64,000 nt of DNA from Piscinibacter defluvii (GCF_004011805.1 NZ_RCHJ01000022.1:1-64000); one strand, 5' to 3'; positions 43,419 to 60,442 are shown, counted from the stretch's first letter. Made by a program: numbers and translations. Notes: generated from the letters alone by a model not told the origin.

Positions 43419-44545
43419 ACCTTCAGGTCGAAGAAGGCCTCGGCGCACACGGCGCCGTTGATGCGAACGTCCACCGCATGCCGGCCGGCGTGGTAGCGCC
43501 GCGTGGTGATCGGCTTGACGGCATGGCGCTTCGTGAGGGTCAGCGCCTCGCCCGGCGCGAGGCTCAGGTTCCAGCCCTTGAACACCTTGGGCGCGGTGGC
43601 GCCGCTGGCCTTGACGTGGTGCACCGCGTAGTCGATCACCAGCGTCTGCGTGCGCCGGGCGCTCGAGCGCAGTTCGAGCGCCAGCGTCAGCGAGCCGCCG
43701 AGCACGAGGCGCCGCGGCGTGATCCTCAGCTCCGCCTCGCCGGCGAAGGGCTTGCCCAGGCCCCAGGCCTTCAGCACCCGCGCATCACCGCGCTTGATCA
43801 GCGTGCGGCTCGCGTGCCGCAGCAGCGCCCGGCGCGCCGGAGGGGCCCCGGGCAGGTGGCGCTCCAGCCAGTCGGCGACCAGCCCGGGGTGGTCCTTGGC
43901 GATGTCGTTCAGGTGGTTCGCGACGCTTCTGCGCACGTACTCGCTCGGGTCGTCCTGCAGCGCCTCGAGCAGCGGCAGCGTCGGCGACGGGTCGGCGATC
44001 AGGCCCCGGAGCTGCAGGCCCCAGGGCAGGCGCGGCCGGCTGCCTTCGCTGACCAGGCGCCGGACATGCGCGCTCGGGTCGCGGCTCCAGCGCGCCAGGG
44101 TCTCGAAGGCCAGCGCCGGATGGCGTTCGATGAACGGCCGGATCGCCCACTCGGCGCTGAAGCGTTGCGTCAGCGCATGCAGCGCGGCGAGGGCCCGCTC
44201 GGGCTCGCCGAGTCCGCGCCGCGCGACGAACTCGGTCAGCGGCCACACCACCCAGCCGGCCAGGCCGTCGTCGCGGGCGTGCAGGTCGGCGAGTTCCTCG
44301 TCGCCGCGCACCGGGGCGAGCGCGGCCTCGATCATGTCGCAGGCGGCGGCGAAGTCGGCCGGCAGCGTGGCCTCGAGCGCCGTGGCCAGGTGCTGCGCGC
44401 GCGCCTTGAACTCCAGCGCCTCCAGGCCCTGCGACGCGAGGCGGCGGAAGCGCGCGGCGTCGAAGGCCGCGCCGTGGCGCTGCAGGTGCCGCGCCGCGGC
44501 GTCGACGGTGCCGACGTGGATCAGGTTCTTGAACGGTTCGGCCAT
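43415..44545 (-). CDS. AlkD-like DNA alkylation repair protein
   Basis: A 376-aa protein. Residues about 40-260 are HEAT-like helical repeats of the AlkD superfamily (RPFIERHPALAFETLARWSRDPSAHVRRLVSEGSRPRLPW, DPSEYVRRSVANHLNDIAKDHP). The C-terminal 100 residues form an extra beta-rich domain (ITPRRLVLGGSLTLALELRSS) found in the COG4335-type members. AlkD enzymes remove bulky alkylated purines; whether this subfamily is catalytic is unclear. ATG 44545 is chosen because the upstream extension overlaps the amtB promoter. Confidence 0.87.
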   Translation of the reverse strand: MAEPFKNLIHVGTVDAAARHLQRHGAAFDAARFRRLASQGLEALEFKARAQHLATALEATLPADFAAACDMIEAALAPVRGDEELADLHARDDGLAGWVVWPLTEFVARRGLGEPERALAALHALTQRFSAEWAIRPFIERHPALAFETLARWSRDPSAHVRRLVSEGSRPRLPWGLQLRGLIADPSPTLPLLEALQDDPSEYVRRSVANHLNDIAKDHPGLVADWLERHLPGAPPARRALLRHASRTLIKRGDARVLKAWGLGKPFAGEAELRITPRRLVLGGSLTLALELRSSARRTQTLVIDYAVHHVKASGATAPKVFKGWNLSLAPGEALTLTKRHAVKPITTRRYHAGRHAVDVRINGAVCAEAFFDLKV

Positions 44546-44663
44546 GGTCGGCGCAGCATAGCGGGGAACCCGGCCGCACAACTCGGGTGCGCAAATGCAC
44601 CATGCGAGAACGAGATCGACGCCGGATGACGCCGAATCGGTGCATCCAGGGCGCACCAATCAA

Positions 44664-44677
44664 GGCATGTCTCTTGC
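44664..44677 (+). promoter_or_regulatory. Sigma-54 promoter of amtB
   Basis: GGCATG-N4-TTGC (44664-44677) matches the -24/-12 consensus with exact GG-to-GC spacing of 12. It lies 44 bp before the amtB ATG. Nitrogen-regulated, RpoN-dependent transcription is the usual control of ammonium transporters. I looked for NtrC sites (GCACC-N5-GGTGC) upstream and found only half-sites or wrong-way palindromes. Confidence 0.7.
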
Positions 44678-44721
44678 GATCGTGGTGCGTCCGGCACGCA
44701 AACGAGGCGAGGGGGAACACG

Positions 44722-45924
44722 ATGGAGACACTGGCCCAGGGCGCCGACGCCCTGTTCGTCCTGCTGGGCGCGATCATGGTGCTGGCGATGCACGCCGGCT
44801 TCGCGTTCCTGGAGCTGGGCACGGTGCGCAAGAAGAACCAGGTCAATGCGCTGGTCAAGATCCTGGTCGATTTCGCGGTCTCGACCATCGCCTACTTCTT
44901 CGTCGGCTACCTGGTCGCCTACGGCACCGGCTTCCTGATCGGCGCCGAGACCCTGGCGCAGAAGAACGGCTACGAGCTGGTCAAGTTCTTCTTCCTGCTC
45001 ACCTTCGCCGCGGCCATCCCGGCCATCGTCTCGGGCGGCATCGCCGAGCGGGCCCGCTTCGGCCCGCAGATGATCGCCACCGCGGTGATCGTCGGCCTGG
45101 TCTATCCGCTCTTCGAAGGCGTGGTCTGGGGCGGCCGCTTCGGGCTGCAGGCCATGCTCAAGGATCTGGCCGGCGCCGAGTTCCACGATTTCGCCGGCAG
45201 CGTGGTGGTGCACGCCGTGGGCGGCTGGATCGGCCTGGTCGCGGTGCTGCTGCTCGGGGCCCGCAGCAACCGCTACCGCAAGGACGGCGCGATGAGTGCC
45301 CACCCGCCCTCGAGCATTCCGTTCCTCGCGCTGGGCGCCTGGATCCTGGCGGTGGGCTGGTTCGGCTTCAACGTGATGAGCGCGCAGAGCGTGGCCAAGA
45401 TCTCCGGCCTCGTCGCCGTGAACTCGCTGATGGCGATGGTCGGCGGCACGCTGGTGGCCGTTGTGATGGGCCGCAACGACCCGGGCTTCGCCTACAACGG
45501 CCCGCTCGCCGGCCTGGTGGCGGTGTGTGCCGGCTCCGACGTGATGCATCCGGCCGGCGCGCTGGTCGTGGGCGGCGTGGCCGGCGCGATCTTCGTGCTG
45601 CTGTTCACCTGGACGCAGAACAAGTGGAAGGTCGACGACGTGCTCGGCGTGTGGCCGCTGCACGGCCTGTGCGGCGCCTGGGGCGGTATCGCCTGCGGCG
45701 TGTTCGGCCAGCCGGCGCTCGGCGGGCTGGGCGGCGTGTCGTTCACGGCGCAGCTGCTGGGCACCTTGGCCGGTGTGGCTTGGGCGCTGGCGGGCGGCTT
45801 TGGCGTCTACGGTGCGATTCGCGCCTTCACGCCGCTGCGCCTGACTCCCGAGGAGGAGTACGAGGGCGCCGACCTCTCCATCCACAGGATCGGCGCCACC
45901 CCCGAACGCGAGGCGAGCTGGTAG
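44722..45924 (+). CDS. amtB: Ammonium transporter
   Basis: A 400-aa Amt-family channel with eleven membrane segments. The pore twin-histidines are His164 (VVVHAVGGWIG) and His314 (WPLHGLCGAWGG), and the family signature FLELGTVRKKNQVNALVK is near the N-terminus. It has no obvious signal sequence, unlike E. coli AmtB, and it lacks the usual upstream glnK. The GAGGGGG ribosome-binding site is at 44708-44715. It is convergent with acnA with a single base between the genes. Confidence 0.95.
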   Translation: METLAQGADALFVLLGAIMVLAMHAGFAFLELGTVRKKNQVNALVKILVDFAVSTIAYFFVGYLVAYGTGFLIGAETLAQKNGYELVKFFFLLTFAAAIPAIVSGGIAERARFGPQMIATAVIVGLVYPLFEGVVWGGRFGLQAMLKDLAGAEFHDFAGSVVVHAVGGWIGLVAVLLLGARSNRYRKDGAMSAHPPSSIPFLALGAWILAVGWFGFNVMSAQSVAKISGLVAVNSLMAMVGGTLVAVVMGRNDPGFAYNGPLAGLVAVCAGSDVMHPAGALVVGGVAGAIFVLLFTWTQNKWKVDDVLGVWPLHGLCGAWGGIACGVFGQPALGGLGGVSFTAQLLGTLAGVAWALAGGFGVYGAIRAFTPLRLTPEEEYEGADLSIHRIGATPEREASW

Positions 45925-45925
45925 C

Positions 45926-48634
<2,709 letters not shown>

Positions 48635-48677
48635 GGCGGGTCCCTCTCGGCGTCGGTTGCAGCAATGCTGCTGCCGA

Positions 48678-52097
<3,420 letters not shown>

Positions 52098-52108
52098 CAG
52101 CCGCTCTC

Positions 52109-53296
52109 CTAGGCCCTGCGTTCGGGCAGCGAGCGCACCGACAGCACGCCGCCGATCGCCCCCAGTTCGGCCAGCAGCGGCGCGCCGACCGGGCTGTCGA
52201 CGTCGACCAGCGTGTAGGCCATCTCGCCGCGCGACTTGTTGACCATGTTGTGGATGTTCAGGCCGTGGCGCGCCATGGTGCTGGAGATCTGGCCGAGCAT
52301 GTTGGGCACGTTGGCGTTGGCGATGGCCACGCGCTGGGCCGACTCGCGCGCCATCGACACGGCCGGGAAGTTGACGGCATTGACGATGTTGCCGTGCTCG
52401 AGGAAATCGCGCAGCTGATCGGCCACCATCAGCGCGCAGTTCTCCTCGGCCTCGCGGGTGGAGGCGCCGAGGTGGGGCAGCGCGATCACCTTCGGGTGGC
52501 CGTGGATGACCGGACTCGGGAAGTCGCACACGTAGCGGCCGAGCGCGCCGGCGGACAGCGACGCCACGGCCGCGGCATCGTCCACCACGCCTTCGCGCGA
52601 GAAGTTCAGCAGCACGGCGCCCGGGCGCATCAGGCGCAGGTTGTCGGCATTGACCAGGTGGCGCGTGGCCGCCACCAGCGGCACGTGCAGCGTCACGAAG
52701 GACGAGCCGCGCAGCACCTCGGCCACGCTGTGTGCCTTGCGCACCTGCGAGGGCAGGCTCCAGGCGGCGTCGACGGTGATCTCCGGGTCGTGGCCGAGCA
52801 CGTCCATGCCGAGCTTGATCGCCGCGTCCGCCACCAGGCAGCCGATCTTGCCCAGGCCGATCACGCCCAGCGTCTGGCCGGCCAGCTCGCCGCCGGCGAA
52901 GGCCTTCTTGCCGTCCTCGACGCGCTTGTCCAGGTCCGCGGCCGAGGCGTCCAGGCCGCGTACGAAGTCGAGCGCCGCCGGCAGGTGGCGCGCGGCCATC
53001 AGCAGGCCGGCCAGCACCAGCTCCTTGACCGCGTTGGCATTGGCGCCGGGCGTATTGAACACCGGCACGCCGCGTGCGCTGAGCGCCGGCACGGGGATGT
53101 TGTTGGTGCCCGCGCCGGCCCGGCCCACCGCCAGCACGCTGCGCGGGATCTCGACCGCATGCAGGTCGGCCGAGCGCAGCAGGATGGCGTCGGGTTCGGC
53201 GATGTCCTTGCCGCAGGTGTAGCGGTCGGCGGGCAGGCGCGCCAGCCCGGCGGCCGAGACCTGGTTCAGCACCAGGACCCGGAACCGCTCATCCAT
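52109..53296 (-). CDS. serA: D-3-phosphoglycerate dehydrogenase
   Basis: A 395-aa enzyme for the first step of serine synthesis. The NAD-binding fingerprint is [17 protein letters not shown] (about residues 142-158). The catalytic Arg is in NFSREG, with a following Glu and the His of PHLGAST. A C-terminal ACT domain (about 320-395) is the probable serine-feedback site. It overlaps serC by 8 bp, giving a serC-serA operon in the order serC first. The histidine kinase gene follows 11 bp downstream. Confidence 0.95.
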   Translation of the reverse strand: MDERFRVLVLNQVSAAGLARLPADRYTCGKDIAEPDAILLRSADLHAVEIPRSVLAVGRAGAGTNNIPVPALSARGVPVFNTPGANANAVKELVLAGLLMAARHLPAALDFVRGLDASAADLDKRVEDGKKAFAGGELAGQTLGVIGLGKIGCLVADAAIKLGMDVLGHDPEITVDAAWSLPSQVRKAHSVAEVLRGSSFVTLHVPLVAATRHLVNADNLRLMRPGAVLLNFSREGVVDDAAAVASLSAGALGRYVCDFPSPVIHGHPKVIALPHLGASTREAEENCALMVADQLRDFLEHGNIVNAVNFPAVSMARESAQRVAIANANVPNMLGQISSTMARHGLNIHNMVNKSRGEMAYTLVDVDSPVGAPLLAELGAIGGVLSVRSLPERRA

Positions 53297-54371
53297 GCTG
53301 GGCCTCGAATTCCTTCATGTAGCTCACCAGCGCCTGCACGCCCTCGACCGGCATCGCGTTGTAGATCGAGGCACGCATGCCGCCGACCGAGCGGTGGCCC
53401 TTGAGCTGCAGCATGCCGCGCGCCTGCGCGCCCTTCAGGAAGGCCTCGTCGAGCGACTCGTCCTTGAGCTTGAACGGCACGTTCATCAGCGAGCGGCAGT
53501 CCGGCGCCACCGGGCTGCGGTAGAAGCTGCTGGCGGCCAGGTAGTCGTACAGCACCCGGGCCTTGCGCTCGTTGTGCTCGGCCATCGCGGCCAGGCCACC
53601 GCGCTGCTTGATCCAGCGGAACACCAGCCCGGCGATGTAGATCGCGTAGGTGGGCGGGGTGTTGAGCATCGAGTCGGCCTCGGCCTGCTCCTGGTAGTTG
53701 AAGGCCGAGGGCGTGATCGGCAGCGCGCGGCCGAGCAGGTCGTCGCGCACGATCACGATCGTCAGGCCGGCGGGCCCCAGGTTCTTCTGCGCACCGGCGT
53801 AGATCAGGCCGAACTTCGACACGTCCACCGGGCGCGACATGATGTCGCTGGACATGTCGGCCACCAGCGGCACGGCGCCGGTGTCGGGCACGAAGTGGTA
53901 CTGCACGCCGCCGATGGTCTCGTTCGAGCAGATGTGCACGTAGGCGGCCTCGGGGTCGAGCTTCCAGCTCTCGCGCTTCGGGATCGTCGTGTAGCCGCTG
54001 TCCTTGGCGCTCGCGACCACGTTGACCTTGCAGTACTTGCCGGCCTCCTTGATGGTCTTCTTCGACCACTCGCCGGTGTCGACGACGTCGATGCCCTTCT
54101 TCGTGCCCAGCAGGTTCATCGGCACGATGGCGTTCTCGCCGATCGCGCCGCCCTGCAGGAACAGCACCTTGTAGTTCGACGGGATGCCCATCAGCTCGCG
54201 CGCCAGCGCCTCCGCCTCGGCATGGATGCCGATGAACTCCTTGCCGCGGTGGCTCATCTCCATCACCGACATGCCCGAGCCGTGCCAGTCGAGCATCTCG
54301 TCGGCGGCCTGGCGCAGCACGGGCTCCGGCAGGGCGGCCGGGCCGGCACTGAAGTTGAAGACGCGGGTCAT
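53289..54371 (-). CDS. serC: Phosphoserine aminotransferase
   Basis: A 360-aa PLP-dependent aminotransferase converting 3-phosphohydroxypyruvate to phosphoserine. It has the family start [16 protein letters not shown], the cofactor-Lys region [40 protein letters not shown], and the C-terminal [12 protein letters not shown]. It leads the operon with serA. The 127-bp region upstream to 54498 shows no further gene. Confidence 0.96.
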   Translation of the reverse strand: MTRVFNFSAGPAALPEPVLRQAADEMLDWHGSGMSVMEMSHRGKEFIGIHAEAEALARELMGIPSNYKVLFLQGGAIGENAIVPMNLLGTKKGIDVVDTGEWSKKTIKEAGKYCKVNVVASAKDSGYTTIPKRESWKLDPEAAYVHICSNETIGGVQYHFVPDTGAVPLVADMSSDIMSRPVDVSKFGLIYAGAQKNLGPAGLTIVIVRDDLLGRALPITPSAFNYQEQAEADSMLNTPPTYAIYIAGLVFRWIKQRGGLAAMAEHNERKARVLYDYLAASSFYRSPVAPDCRSLMNVPFKLKDESLDEAFLKGAQARGMLQLKGHRSVGGMRASIYNAMPVEGVQALVSYMKEFEAQHG

Positions 54372-54498
54372 GAGGGGGTCTCCGGCATCGGGTGCAGTCA
54401 AGGGGGCTTGAGCATAACCAAAGCCGGCGCTGGCGCCGCCCGCGCAACGGTGCGAGGATCGCGCCTGCCCAACCACCCCACCGACGAGGAGATCCCCC

Positions 54499-55188
54499 AT
54501 GAGCAAGACCGGCATCGACCAGGACGCCCTGATCGAGATGTTCGCCACCGCCAGCGCCAAGGGCACCGAGCAGGTCCGCAAGGCCGTTGGCGACGCCACG
54601 CTCGCCGCGCTGCAGGGCCGCGAGCTGAGCCTGAAGAACATCCGAGCGGTTCTCAAGACGGTGGCGCAGGCCGCCTCGACCGGCGCGGCGCAGAACGCGG
54701 TGGCCGGCGTCGACCCGGAGGACCTGCTCGACAAGGCCGTCGCCGGCATGGACGACGCGCTGGTCAAGGCGGTCGAGGCCAACCGGGTGGCCCTGCAGCA
54801 GTTCGTCAACCAGGGGGCGGACCTGCGCGAGAAGCACCTGAAGAAGGCGCTGGCCGACCTGGAGGCGATGGAGGACACCTTCATCGGCGCGCTCCGCAAG
54901 GCCACCGAGGCGGCCGGCGCGCAGGCCAACGCCCAGTGGGCGCCGGTGCTCGAGAAGCTGCAGGCCGGCGGCACCTTGTCGGGCCAGAAGGCCGCCACCA
55001 CGGCCGAGCAGTTCGTCAACCAGATGCAGACGGCGATGCGCGACAGCCGCGCTGCCGGCATGAAGGCCGCGCAGACCCTGGCGGAAAGCTACGCCGCGCT
55101 GGTCAGCGGCGTGCTGATCGGCATGAGCGACGCCATGGCCCAGGCCGGCTCGGGCGCTGCGGCGGCGAAGAAGTCGCGCGCGAAGTAG
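54499..55188 (+). CDS. Phasin-like / DUF6781-type helical protein
   Basis: A 229-aa soluble, Ala-rich, almost wholly helical protein with no Cys and an Ala/Lys tail ([10 protein letters not shown]). It has regular heptad-like spacing ([56 protein letters not shown]). This is the look of phasins and of the DUF6781 family common in Burkholderiales. A GGAG ribosome-binding site precedes the ATG. A link to polyhydroxybutyrate granules is possible but not shown; no pha genes are in the window. Confidence 0.6.
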   Translation: MSKTGIDQDALIEMFATASAKGTEQVRKAVGDATLAALQGRELSLKNIRAVLKTVAQAASTGAAQNAVAGVDPEDLLDKAVAGMDDALVKAVEANRVALQQFVNQGADLREKHLKKALADLEAMEDTFIGALRKATEAAGAQANAQWAPVLEKLQAGGTLSGQKAATTAEQFVNQMQTAMRDSRAAGMKAAQTLAESYAALVSGVLIGMSDAMAQAGSGAAAAKKSRAK

Positions 55189-55207
55189 GCTCGGTTATCG
55201 TGCCGGG

Positions 55208-56647
55208 ATGGCCGATCCGGACTTCAGCTTCTTCTGGCACGACTACGAGACCTTCGGCCGCGTCCCGCGGCGGGACCGGCCGGCCCAGTTCGCCGGCGTG
55301 CGCACCGACGCCGAGCTGAACGAGATCGACGCGCCGGTGATGCACTTCTGCGCGCCGGCGGACGACTACCTGCCCGAGCCCGAGGCCTGCCTGCTGACCG
55401 GCCTCACGCCGCAGCAGTGCCTGGCCCAGGGCCTGCCCGAGCACGCCTTCGCCGCCGCCGTGGAGGCGCAACTGGCGCGGCCCGGCACCGTGGGCGTGGG
55501 CTACAACTCGATCCGCTTCGACGACGAGGTGACGCGCTTCCTGTTCTGGCGCAACCTGATCGACCCGTACGCGCGCGAGTGGCGCCAGGGCTGCGGCCGC
55601 TGGGACCTGCTGGACGTGGTTCGCTGCATGCGCGCGCTGCGCCCCGAGGGCATCGAGTGGCCGAACCACCCGGACGGCAGGCCCTCGCTGAAGCTGGAGG
55701 ACCTGAGCCGCGCCAACGGCCTGGCGCACGAGGCGGCGCACGACGCGCTGTCGGACGTGCGCGCCACCATCGCGCTGGCGCGTCTGGTGAAGACGCGCCA
55801 GCCGCGCCTGTGGGCGTTCTGCCTCAAGCTGCGCCGCAAGGAGGCAGTGCTCGACGAGATCGGCAGCGGCCGGCCGTTCCTGCACGTCTCGGGCATGTAC
55901 CCGCCCGAGCGCGGCTGCCTGGCGGTGGTGTGGCCGCTGGCGCCGCACCCGACCAACCGCAACGAGATCATCGTCTGGGACCTGGCGGCCGATCCGGCGC
56001 AGCTCGACGGCTTGGATGCCGGCCAGCTGCGCGAGCGCATCTTCACCCGCGCCGACGAGTTGCCCGAGGGCGTGCAGCGCCTGCCCGTGAAGACCATCCA
56101 CGTCAACAAGTCGCCGATCGTGGTCGGCCAGCTCGGCACGCTGTCGGCGCCGGTGGCCGAGCGCTGGGGTCTGGATCTCGGCGCGGTGCAGCGCCATGCG
56201 CTGCAGGCGGCACGGCATGCCGAGGCGGTGGCCGGGCTGTGGCCGGCGGTGTTCGAACGGGCCGCGCCCGCCACGCCGCCGGACGTCGACGAAGACCTGT
56301 ACGGCGGCTTCGTCGGCAACACCGACCGCACCCGGCTGGAGCGCCTGCGTGCGCTGCCGCCCGAGCAGCTGGCCGGCGCGCGCACCGGCTTCGACGACGC
56401 GCGCCTCGCGGAGCTGCTGTTCCGCTACCGGGCGCGCAACTTCCCCGACTCGCTGGACGAGGCCGACCGGGCGCGCTGGGAGGAACACCGCGCCGCGCGG
56501 CTGCACCAGGGCGCCGGCGGCGCGCTGACGCTGCAGGCCTTCTTCGACCGGCTCGACGCGCTGAACGAATCTGCCGACGAACGCGGCCAGGGGATCCTCG
56601 AAGCGCTGTACGACCACGCCGAGCAGATCGCGCCCGAGGCGCCGTGA
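55208..56647 (+). CDS. sbcB: Exodeoxyribonuclease I
   Basis: A 479-aa 3'-5' single-strand exonuclease of the DnaQ-like superfamily. Exo I motif is FFWHDYETFGR (Asp and Glu), Exo II is GYNSIRFDDEVTR, and Exo III is HDALSDVRATIALA. The SH3-like and C-terminal helical regions follow, with VNKSPIVV and NFPDSLDEADRARWEEHR blocks as in E. coli SbcB. It functions in mismatch repair and recombination. Convergent with the beta-helix gene, 16-bp gap. Confidence 0.95.
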   Translation: MADPDFSFFWHDYETFGRVPRRDRPAQFAGVRTDAELNEIDAPVMHFCAPADDYLPEPEACLLTGLTPQQCLAQGLPEHAFAAAVEAQLARPGTVGVGYNSIRFDDEVTRFLFWRNLIDPYAREWRQGCGRWDLLDVVRCMRALRPEGIEWPNHPDGRPSLKLEDLSRANGLAHEAAHDALSDVRATIALARLVKTRQPRLWAFCLKLRRKEAVLDEIGSGRPFLHVSGMYPPERGCLAVVWPLAPHPTNRNEIIVWDLAADPAQLDGLDAGQLRERIFTRADELPEGVQRLPVKTIHVNKSPIVVGQLGTLSAPVAERWGLDLGAVQRHALQAARHAEAVAGLWPAVFERAAPATPPDVDEDLYGGFVGNTDRTRLERLRALPPEQLAGARTGFDDARLAELLFRYRARNFPDSLDEADRARWEEHRAARLHQGAGGALTLQAFFDRLDALNESADERGQGILEALYDHAEQIAPEAP

Positions 56648-56663
56648 GGCACGGGGCCGCGCG

Positions 56664-57842
56664 TCAGGGCGCGGACTGCAGCGCGCCGCTGAGGGCCGCC
56701 GGGCCGGCCAGGCGGCGCAGGGTCATCGGCCGGGGGGTGTCGGCGGTGTAGGCCGGGTCGACCGGCTCCTTCAGGGCCAGGCGTTCGGCCGGCAGCCCCT
56801 GCGGCCAGAAGTCCGGCGCGTCGAGGCGGCCGGCATTCGGCAGGGCCGTGTGCGGCAGCAGCACCTGCGCGCTGCGCTCGACGCGGTGGCTCGCAAAGCC
56901 GCCCGTGACGAGTTCCGTGTCGCTGCGGCCGGCAAACAGGTTGGCCGAGAGCGTCACGGCATGCGCGCCCGCGCGCACGGTCAGGAAGTGCGCGCCGGGA
57001 TGGTCGACGACGAGGGTGTTGTGGACCATCGTCAGCAGGTGGTCGCCGTCGCCCTTCAGGCCTTCGGCACCGAAGGCGATCGCACGCGGGTTGTCGGCCT
57101 TCGGTCCCTTGTGCAGCAGGTTGCCGCGCAGCAGCACGCGCCCGCCGTCGGGAAAGTCGGCCAGGTAGCTGGACCGGCCGTCGGGGCCGTCCATCAGGTA
57201 GCTGTGCTCGACGATGCTCTCGCGCGCCCGGCTCTTCAGCTGGTGCCCGATGCGCGCCTCGCGGAACACGCTGGCGCGCACCACGAGGCGATCCACATCG
57301 TTGACGTACAGGTTGTGCGAGTAGCCGTCGCCGTGCCCGTTGCGCGCGAACTCGGAGTACTCGATGGTCAGCGTCGCACCCGGGCGGCCGCCCAGGATGC
57401 CGTTCTCGTTGTCGTAGAAGCCGCAGTGGCGGATCGTCAGCGCACCCGCCTGCTCGGTGCGGATGCCGGCGCCGTTGCGATCCGGCACCTTCGTGTCGTG
57501 GAAGTCGACACCGTCGACCACCACGTCGTTGCCGGCGATGACCCAGATCGCCTTGCCCTGCGCGCTGCGGCCGTCGGCGAACAGCCGGGCGCGGCCGCCG
57601 CGGCCGCAGATCGTCAGCCGGTTCGCGGCCCAGCGCGCGACGTCGCCGCGGTAGTCGCCGGCGGCGATGCGGACCACGTCGCCGTCGCGCGCCACGGCGG
57701 CCGCGGCGCTCGGAACCGCGTAGGCCTGGCCCGGGCCGACCTCGAGCACGCGGCCCGTGGCCGCGTCGCAGGAGGCGCCGGGCGCCGGCTGGGCCAGTGC
57801 GCCGCCGGCCGCCAGGGCCAGCAGCGCGAGCGCCCGCTTCAG
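56664..57842 (-). CDS. Secreted right-handed parallel beta-helix protein (CTG start)
   Basis: A 392-aa protein with a clear signal peptide ([17 protein letters not shown]) and then beta-helix coils: [70 protein letters not shown]. Such folds occur in polysaccharide lyases and carbohydrate-binding repeat proteins, so activity is unknown. The signal peptide must begin at CTG 57842, which overlaps the acnB stop as CTGA; no ATG, GTG or TTG is in frame close by. AAGG-type sequence lies about 10 nt upstream. Coupled to acnB translation. Confidence 0.75.
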   Translation of the reverse strand: MKRALALLALAAGGALAQPAPGASCDAATGRVLEVGPGQAYAVPSAAAAVARDGDVVRIAAGDYRGDVARWAANRLTICGRGGRARLFADGRSAQGKAIWVIAGNDVVVDGVDFHDTKVPDRNGAGIRTEQAGALTIRHCGFYDNENGILGGRPGATLTIEYSEFARNGHGDGYSHNLYVNDVDRLVVRASVFREARIGHQLKSRARESIVEHSYLMDGPDGRSSYLADFPDGGRVLLRGNLLHKGPKADNPRAIAFGAEGLKGDGDHLLTMVHNTLVVDHPGAHFLTVRAGAHAVTLSANLFAGRSDTELVTGGFASHRVERSAQVLLPHTALPNAGRLDAPDFWPQGLPAERLALKEPVDPAYTADTPRPMTLRRLAGPAALSGALQSAP

Positions 57843-60442
57843 ACCGTCACCGCCTTGGCGGTCTCCGCGTATTCCTCGATCTGGTCGAAGTTCATGTAGC
57901 GGTAGACCTTGGCGGCATCCTTGTTGATGACGCCCATGTCGGCGTGGTACTCCTCGACCGTCGGGATGCGCCCGAGCTTGGAGGCGATCGCCGCCAGCTC
58001 CGCCGAGGCCAGGTACACGTTGGTGTTCTTGCCCAGGCGGTTGGGGAAGTTGCGCGTGCTGGTGGAGACGACCGTCGCGCCCTCGCGCACCTGGGCCTGG
58101 TTGCCCATGCACAGGCTGCAGCCGGGCATCTCGGTGCGCGCACCGGCGGTGCCGAACACGCCGTAGTGGCCTTCCTTGGTCAGCTCGCTGGCGTCCATCT
58201 TGGTCGGCGGGGCGACCCACAGCTTGACCGGGATGTCGCGCTTGCCCTCGAGCAGCTTCGACGCCGCACGGAAGTGGCCGATGTTGGTCATGCACGAGCC
58301 GATGAACACCTCGTCGATCTTGGCGCCGGCGACGTCGGACAGCAGCTTGGCGTCGTCCGGGTCGTTCGGGCAGCACAGCACCGGCTCCTTCAGCGCGTTC
58401 AGGTCGATCTCGATCACCGCGGCGTACTCGGCGTCGGCATCCGCGCGCAGCAGCTGCGGGTTGGCCAGCCAGGCCTCCATCGCCTTGATGCGGCGCTCGA
58501 GCGTGCGCTTGTCCTGGTAGCCGTCGGCGATCATGTTCTTCATGAGCACGATGTTCGAGGTCATGTACTCGATGATCGGCTCCTTGTTCAGGTGCACCGT
58601 GCAGCCCGAGGCGCTGCGCTCGGCCGACGCGTCGGAGAGCTCGAAGGCCTGCTCCACCTTCAGGTCCGGCAGGCCTTCGATCTCGAGGATGCGGCCGCTG
58701 AAGATGTTCTTCTTGCCCTGCTTGGCCACCGTCAGCAGGCCCTGCTGGATGGCGTAGTAAGGGATCGCGTGCACCAGGTCGCGCAGCGTGATGCCGGGCT
58801 GCATCTGGCCCTTGAAGCGCACCAGCACCGACTCGGGCATGTCCAGCGGCATCACGCCGGTGGCCGCGCCGAAGGCGACCAGGCCCGAGCCGGCCGGGAA
58901 CGAGATGCCGATCGGGAAGCGGGTGTGCGAGTCGCCGCCGGTGCCCACGGTGTCGGGCAGCAGCAGGCGGTTCAGCCAGCTGTGGATCACGCCGTCGCCC
59001 GGGCGCAGCGCGACGCCGCCGCGGTTGCTGATGAAGGCGGGCAGCTCGCGGTGCGTCTTCACGTCCACCGGCTTCGGGTAGGCGGCGGTGTGGCAGAAGC
59101 TCTGCATCACGAGGTCGGCGCTGAAGCCCAGGCAGGCCAGGTCCTTCAGCTCGTCGCGCGTCATCGGGCCGGTGGTGTCCTGGCTGCCGACGGTGGTCAT
59201 CTTCGGCTCGCAGTAGGTGCCCGGGCGGATGCCCTGCTGTTGCCCATTCACCTCGGGCAGGCCGCAGGCGCGGCCGACCATCTTCTGCGCCAGCGTGAAG
59301 CCCTTGCCGCTGTCCTTGGGGGCCTTGGGCAGGCGGAAGGTGGTGGAGGCGCCCAGGCCCAGGAACTCGCGCGCCTTGGCGGTGAGCGAGCGGCCGATGA
59401 TCAGGTTGATGCGGCCGCCGGCGCGCACCTCGTCGAGGATCACGTCGCTCTTGAGCGCGAACTCGGCCACCGTGGCACCGTTCTTCACGAGCTTGCCGTC
59501 GTAGGGCAGCACGTCGATCACGTCGCCCATCTCGAGCTTCGAGACGTCGACCTCGATCGGCAACGCGCCGGAGTCTTCCTGCGTGTTGAAGAAGATCGGG
59601 GCGATCTTGCCGCCGAGCGTGACGCCGCCGAAGCGCTTGTTCGGCACGAAGGGGATGTCCTCGCCGGTGGCCCAGATCACGCTGTTGGTGGCGCTCTTGC
59701 GGCTCGAGCCGGTGCCGACCACGTCGCCGACGTAGGCCACGAGGTGGCCCTTGGCCTTCAGGTCGTCGATGAACTTCATCGGGCCGCGCTTGCCGTCCTC
59801 CTCGGGCACGAAGGCCGCGCCGGGGCGGGTGTTCTTCAGCATCGCGAGGTAGTGCAGCGGGATGTCCGGGCGGCTCCAGGCGTCCGGCGCGGGCGACAGG
59901 TCGTCGGTGTTGGTCTCGCCGGGCACCTTGAACACCGTGACGGTGATCTTCTTCGCCACTTCGGGGCGCGAGGTGAACCATTCCGCGTCGGCCCAGCTCT
60001 GGATCACGGCCTTGGCGTGCGCGTTGCCGGCCTTGGCCTTCTCCGCCACGTCGTGGAAGAAGTCGAACATCAGCAGCGTCTTCTTCAGCGCGGCGGCGGC
60101 CACCGGGGCGACCTCGGCGTCGTCGAGCAGGTCGATCAGCGGCTTGACGTTGTAGCCGCCGACCATGGTGCCGAGCAGTTCGGTCGCCTTGGCCTTGGAG
60201 ATGAGCTTGACGGCGAGGTCGCCGTGCGCGACGGCGGCCAGGAACGAGGCCTTGACCTTGGCGGCGTCGTCCACGCCCGGCGGCACGCGGTGCGTCAGCA
60301 GGTCCAGCAGGAAGGCCTCCTCGCCGGCCGGCGGCGCCTTGATCAGCTCGATCAGCTCGCCCGTCTGCGCCGCAGAGAGCGGCAGCGGCGGGATGCCGAG
60401 CGCGGCACGTTCGGCGGCATGTTGGCGATAGGCTTGCAGCAT
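57839..60442 (-). CDS. acnB: Aconitate hydratase B / 2-methylisocitrate dehydratase
   Basis: An 867-aa AcnB-type aconitase with the N-terminal HEAT-like domain ([22 protein letters not shown]) absent from AcnA. The cluster cysteines are in [15 protein letters not shown] and [36 protein letters not shown] and [23 protein letters not shown] are family blocks. It can run the TCA cycle and the methylcitrate reaction. It is preceded by the palindrome TCTTATATAAGA, the likely operator of the nearby GntR regulator. Confidence 0.97.
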   Translation of the reverse strand: MLQAYRQHAAERAALGIPPLPLSAAQTGELIELIKAPPAGEEAFLLDLLTHRVPPGVDDAAKVKASFLAAVAHGDLAVKLISKAKATELLGTMVGGYNVKPLIDLLDDAEVAPVAAAALKKTLLMFDFFHDVAEKAKAGNAHAKAVIQSWADAEWFTSRPEVAKKITVTVFKVPGETNTDDLSPAPDAWSRPDIPLHYLAMLKNTRPGAAFVPEEDGKRGPMKFIDDLKAKGHLVAYVGDVVGTGSSRKSATNSVIWATGEDIPFVPNKRFGGVTLGGKIAPIFFNTQEDSGALPIEVDVSKLEMGDVIDVLPYDGKLVKNGATVAEFALKSDVILDEVRAGGRINLIIGRSLTAKAREFLGLGASTTFRLPKAPKDSGKGFTLAQKMVGRACGLPEVNGQQQGIRPGTYCEPKMTTVGSQDTTGPMTRDELKDLACLGFSADLVMQSFCHTAAYPKPVDVKTHRELPAFISNRGGVALRPGDGVIHSWLNRLLLPDTVGTGGDSHTRFPIGISFPAGSGLVAFGAATGVMPLDMPESVLVRFKGQMQPGITLRDLVHAIPYYAIQQGLLTVAKQGKKNIFSGRILEIEGLPDLKVEQAFELSDASAERSASGCTVHLNKEPIIEYMTSNIVLMKNMIADGYQDKRTLERRIKAMEAWLANPQLLRADADAEYAAVIEIDLNALKEPVLCCPNDPDDAKLLSDVAGAKIDEVFIGSCMTNIGHFRAASKLLEGKRDIPVKLWVAPPTKMDASELTKEGHYGVFGTAGARTEMPGCSLCMGNQAQVREGATVVSTSTRNFPNRLGKNTNVYLASAELAAIASKLGRIPTVEEYHADMGVINKDAAKVYRYMNFDQIEEYAETAKAVTV

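Noticed and set aside
44596-44660. TGCACC and GGTGCA half-sites upstream of amtB as an NtrC site
   Set aside because: The pairs have the wrong orientation or spacing for the GCACC-N5-GGTGC consensus.
48659-48671. GCAGCA-A-TGCTGC palindrome between acnA and the histidine kinase gene
   Set aside because: A one-base loop, no T-run, and trinucleotide-repeat composition make it an unlikely terminator or operator.
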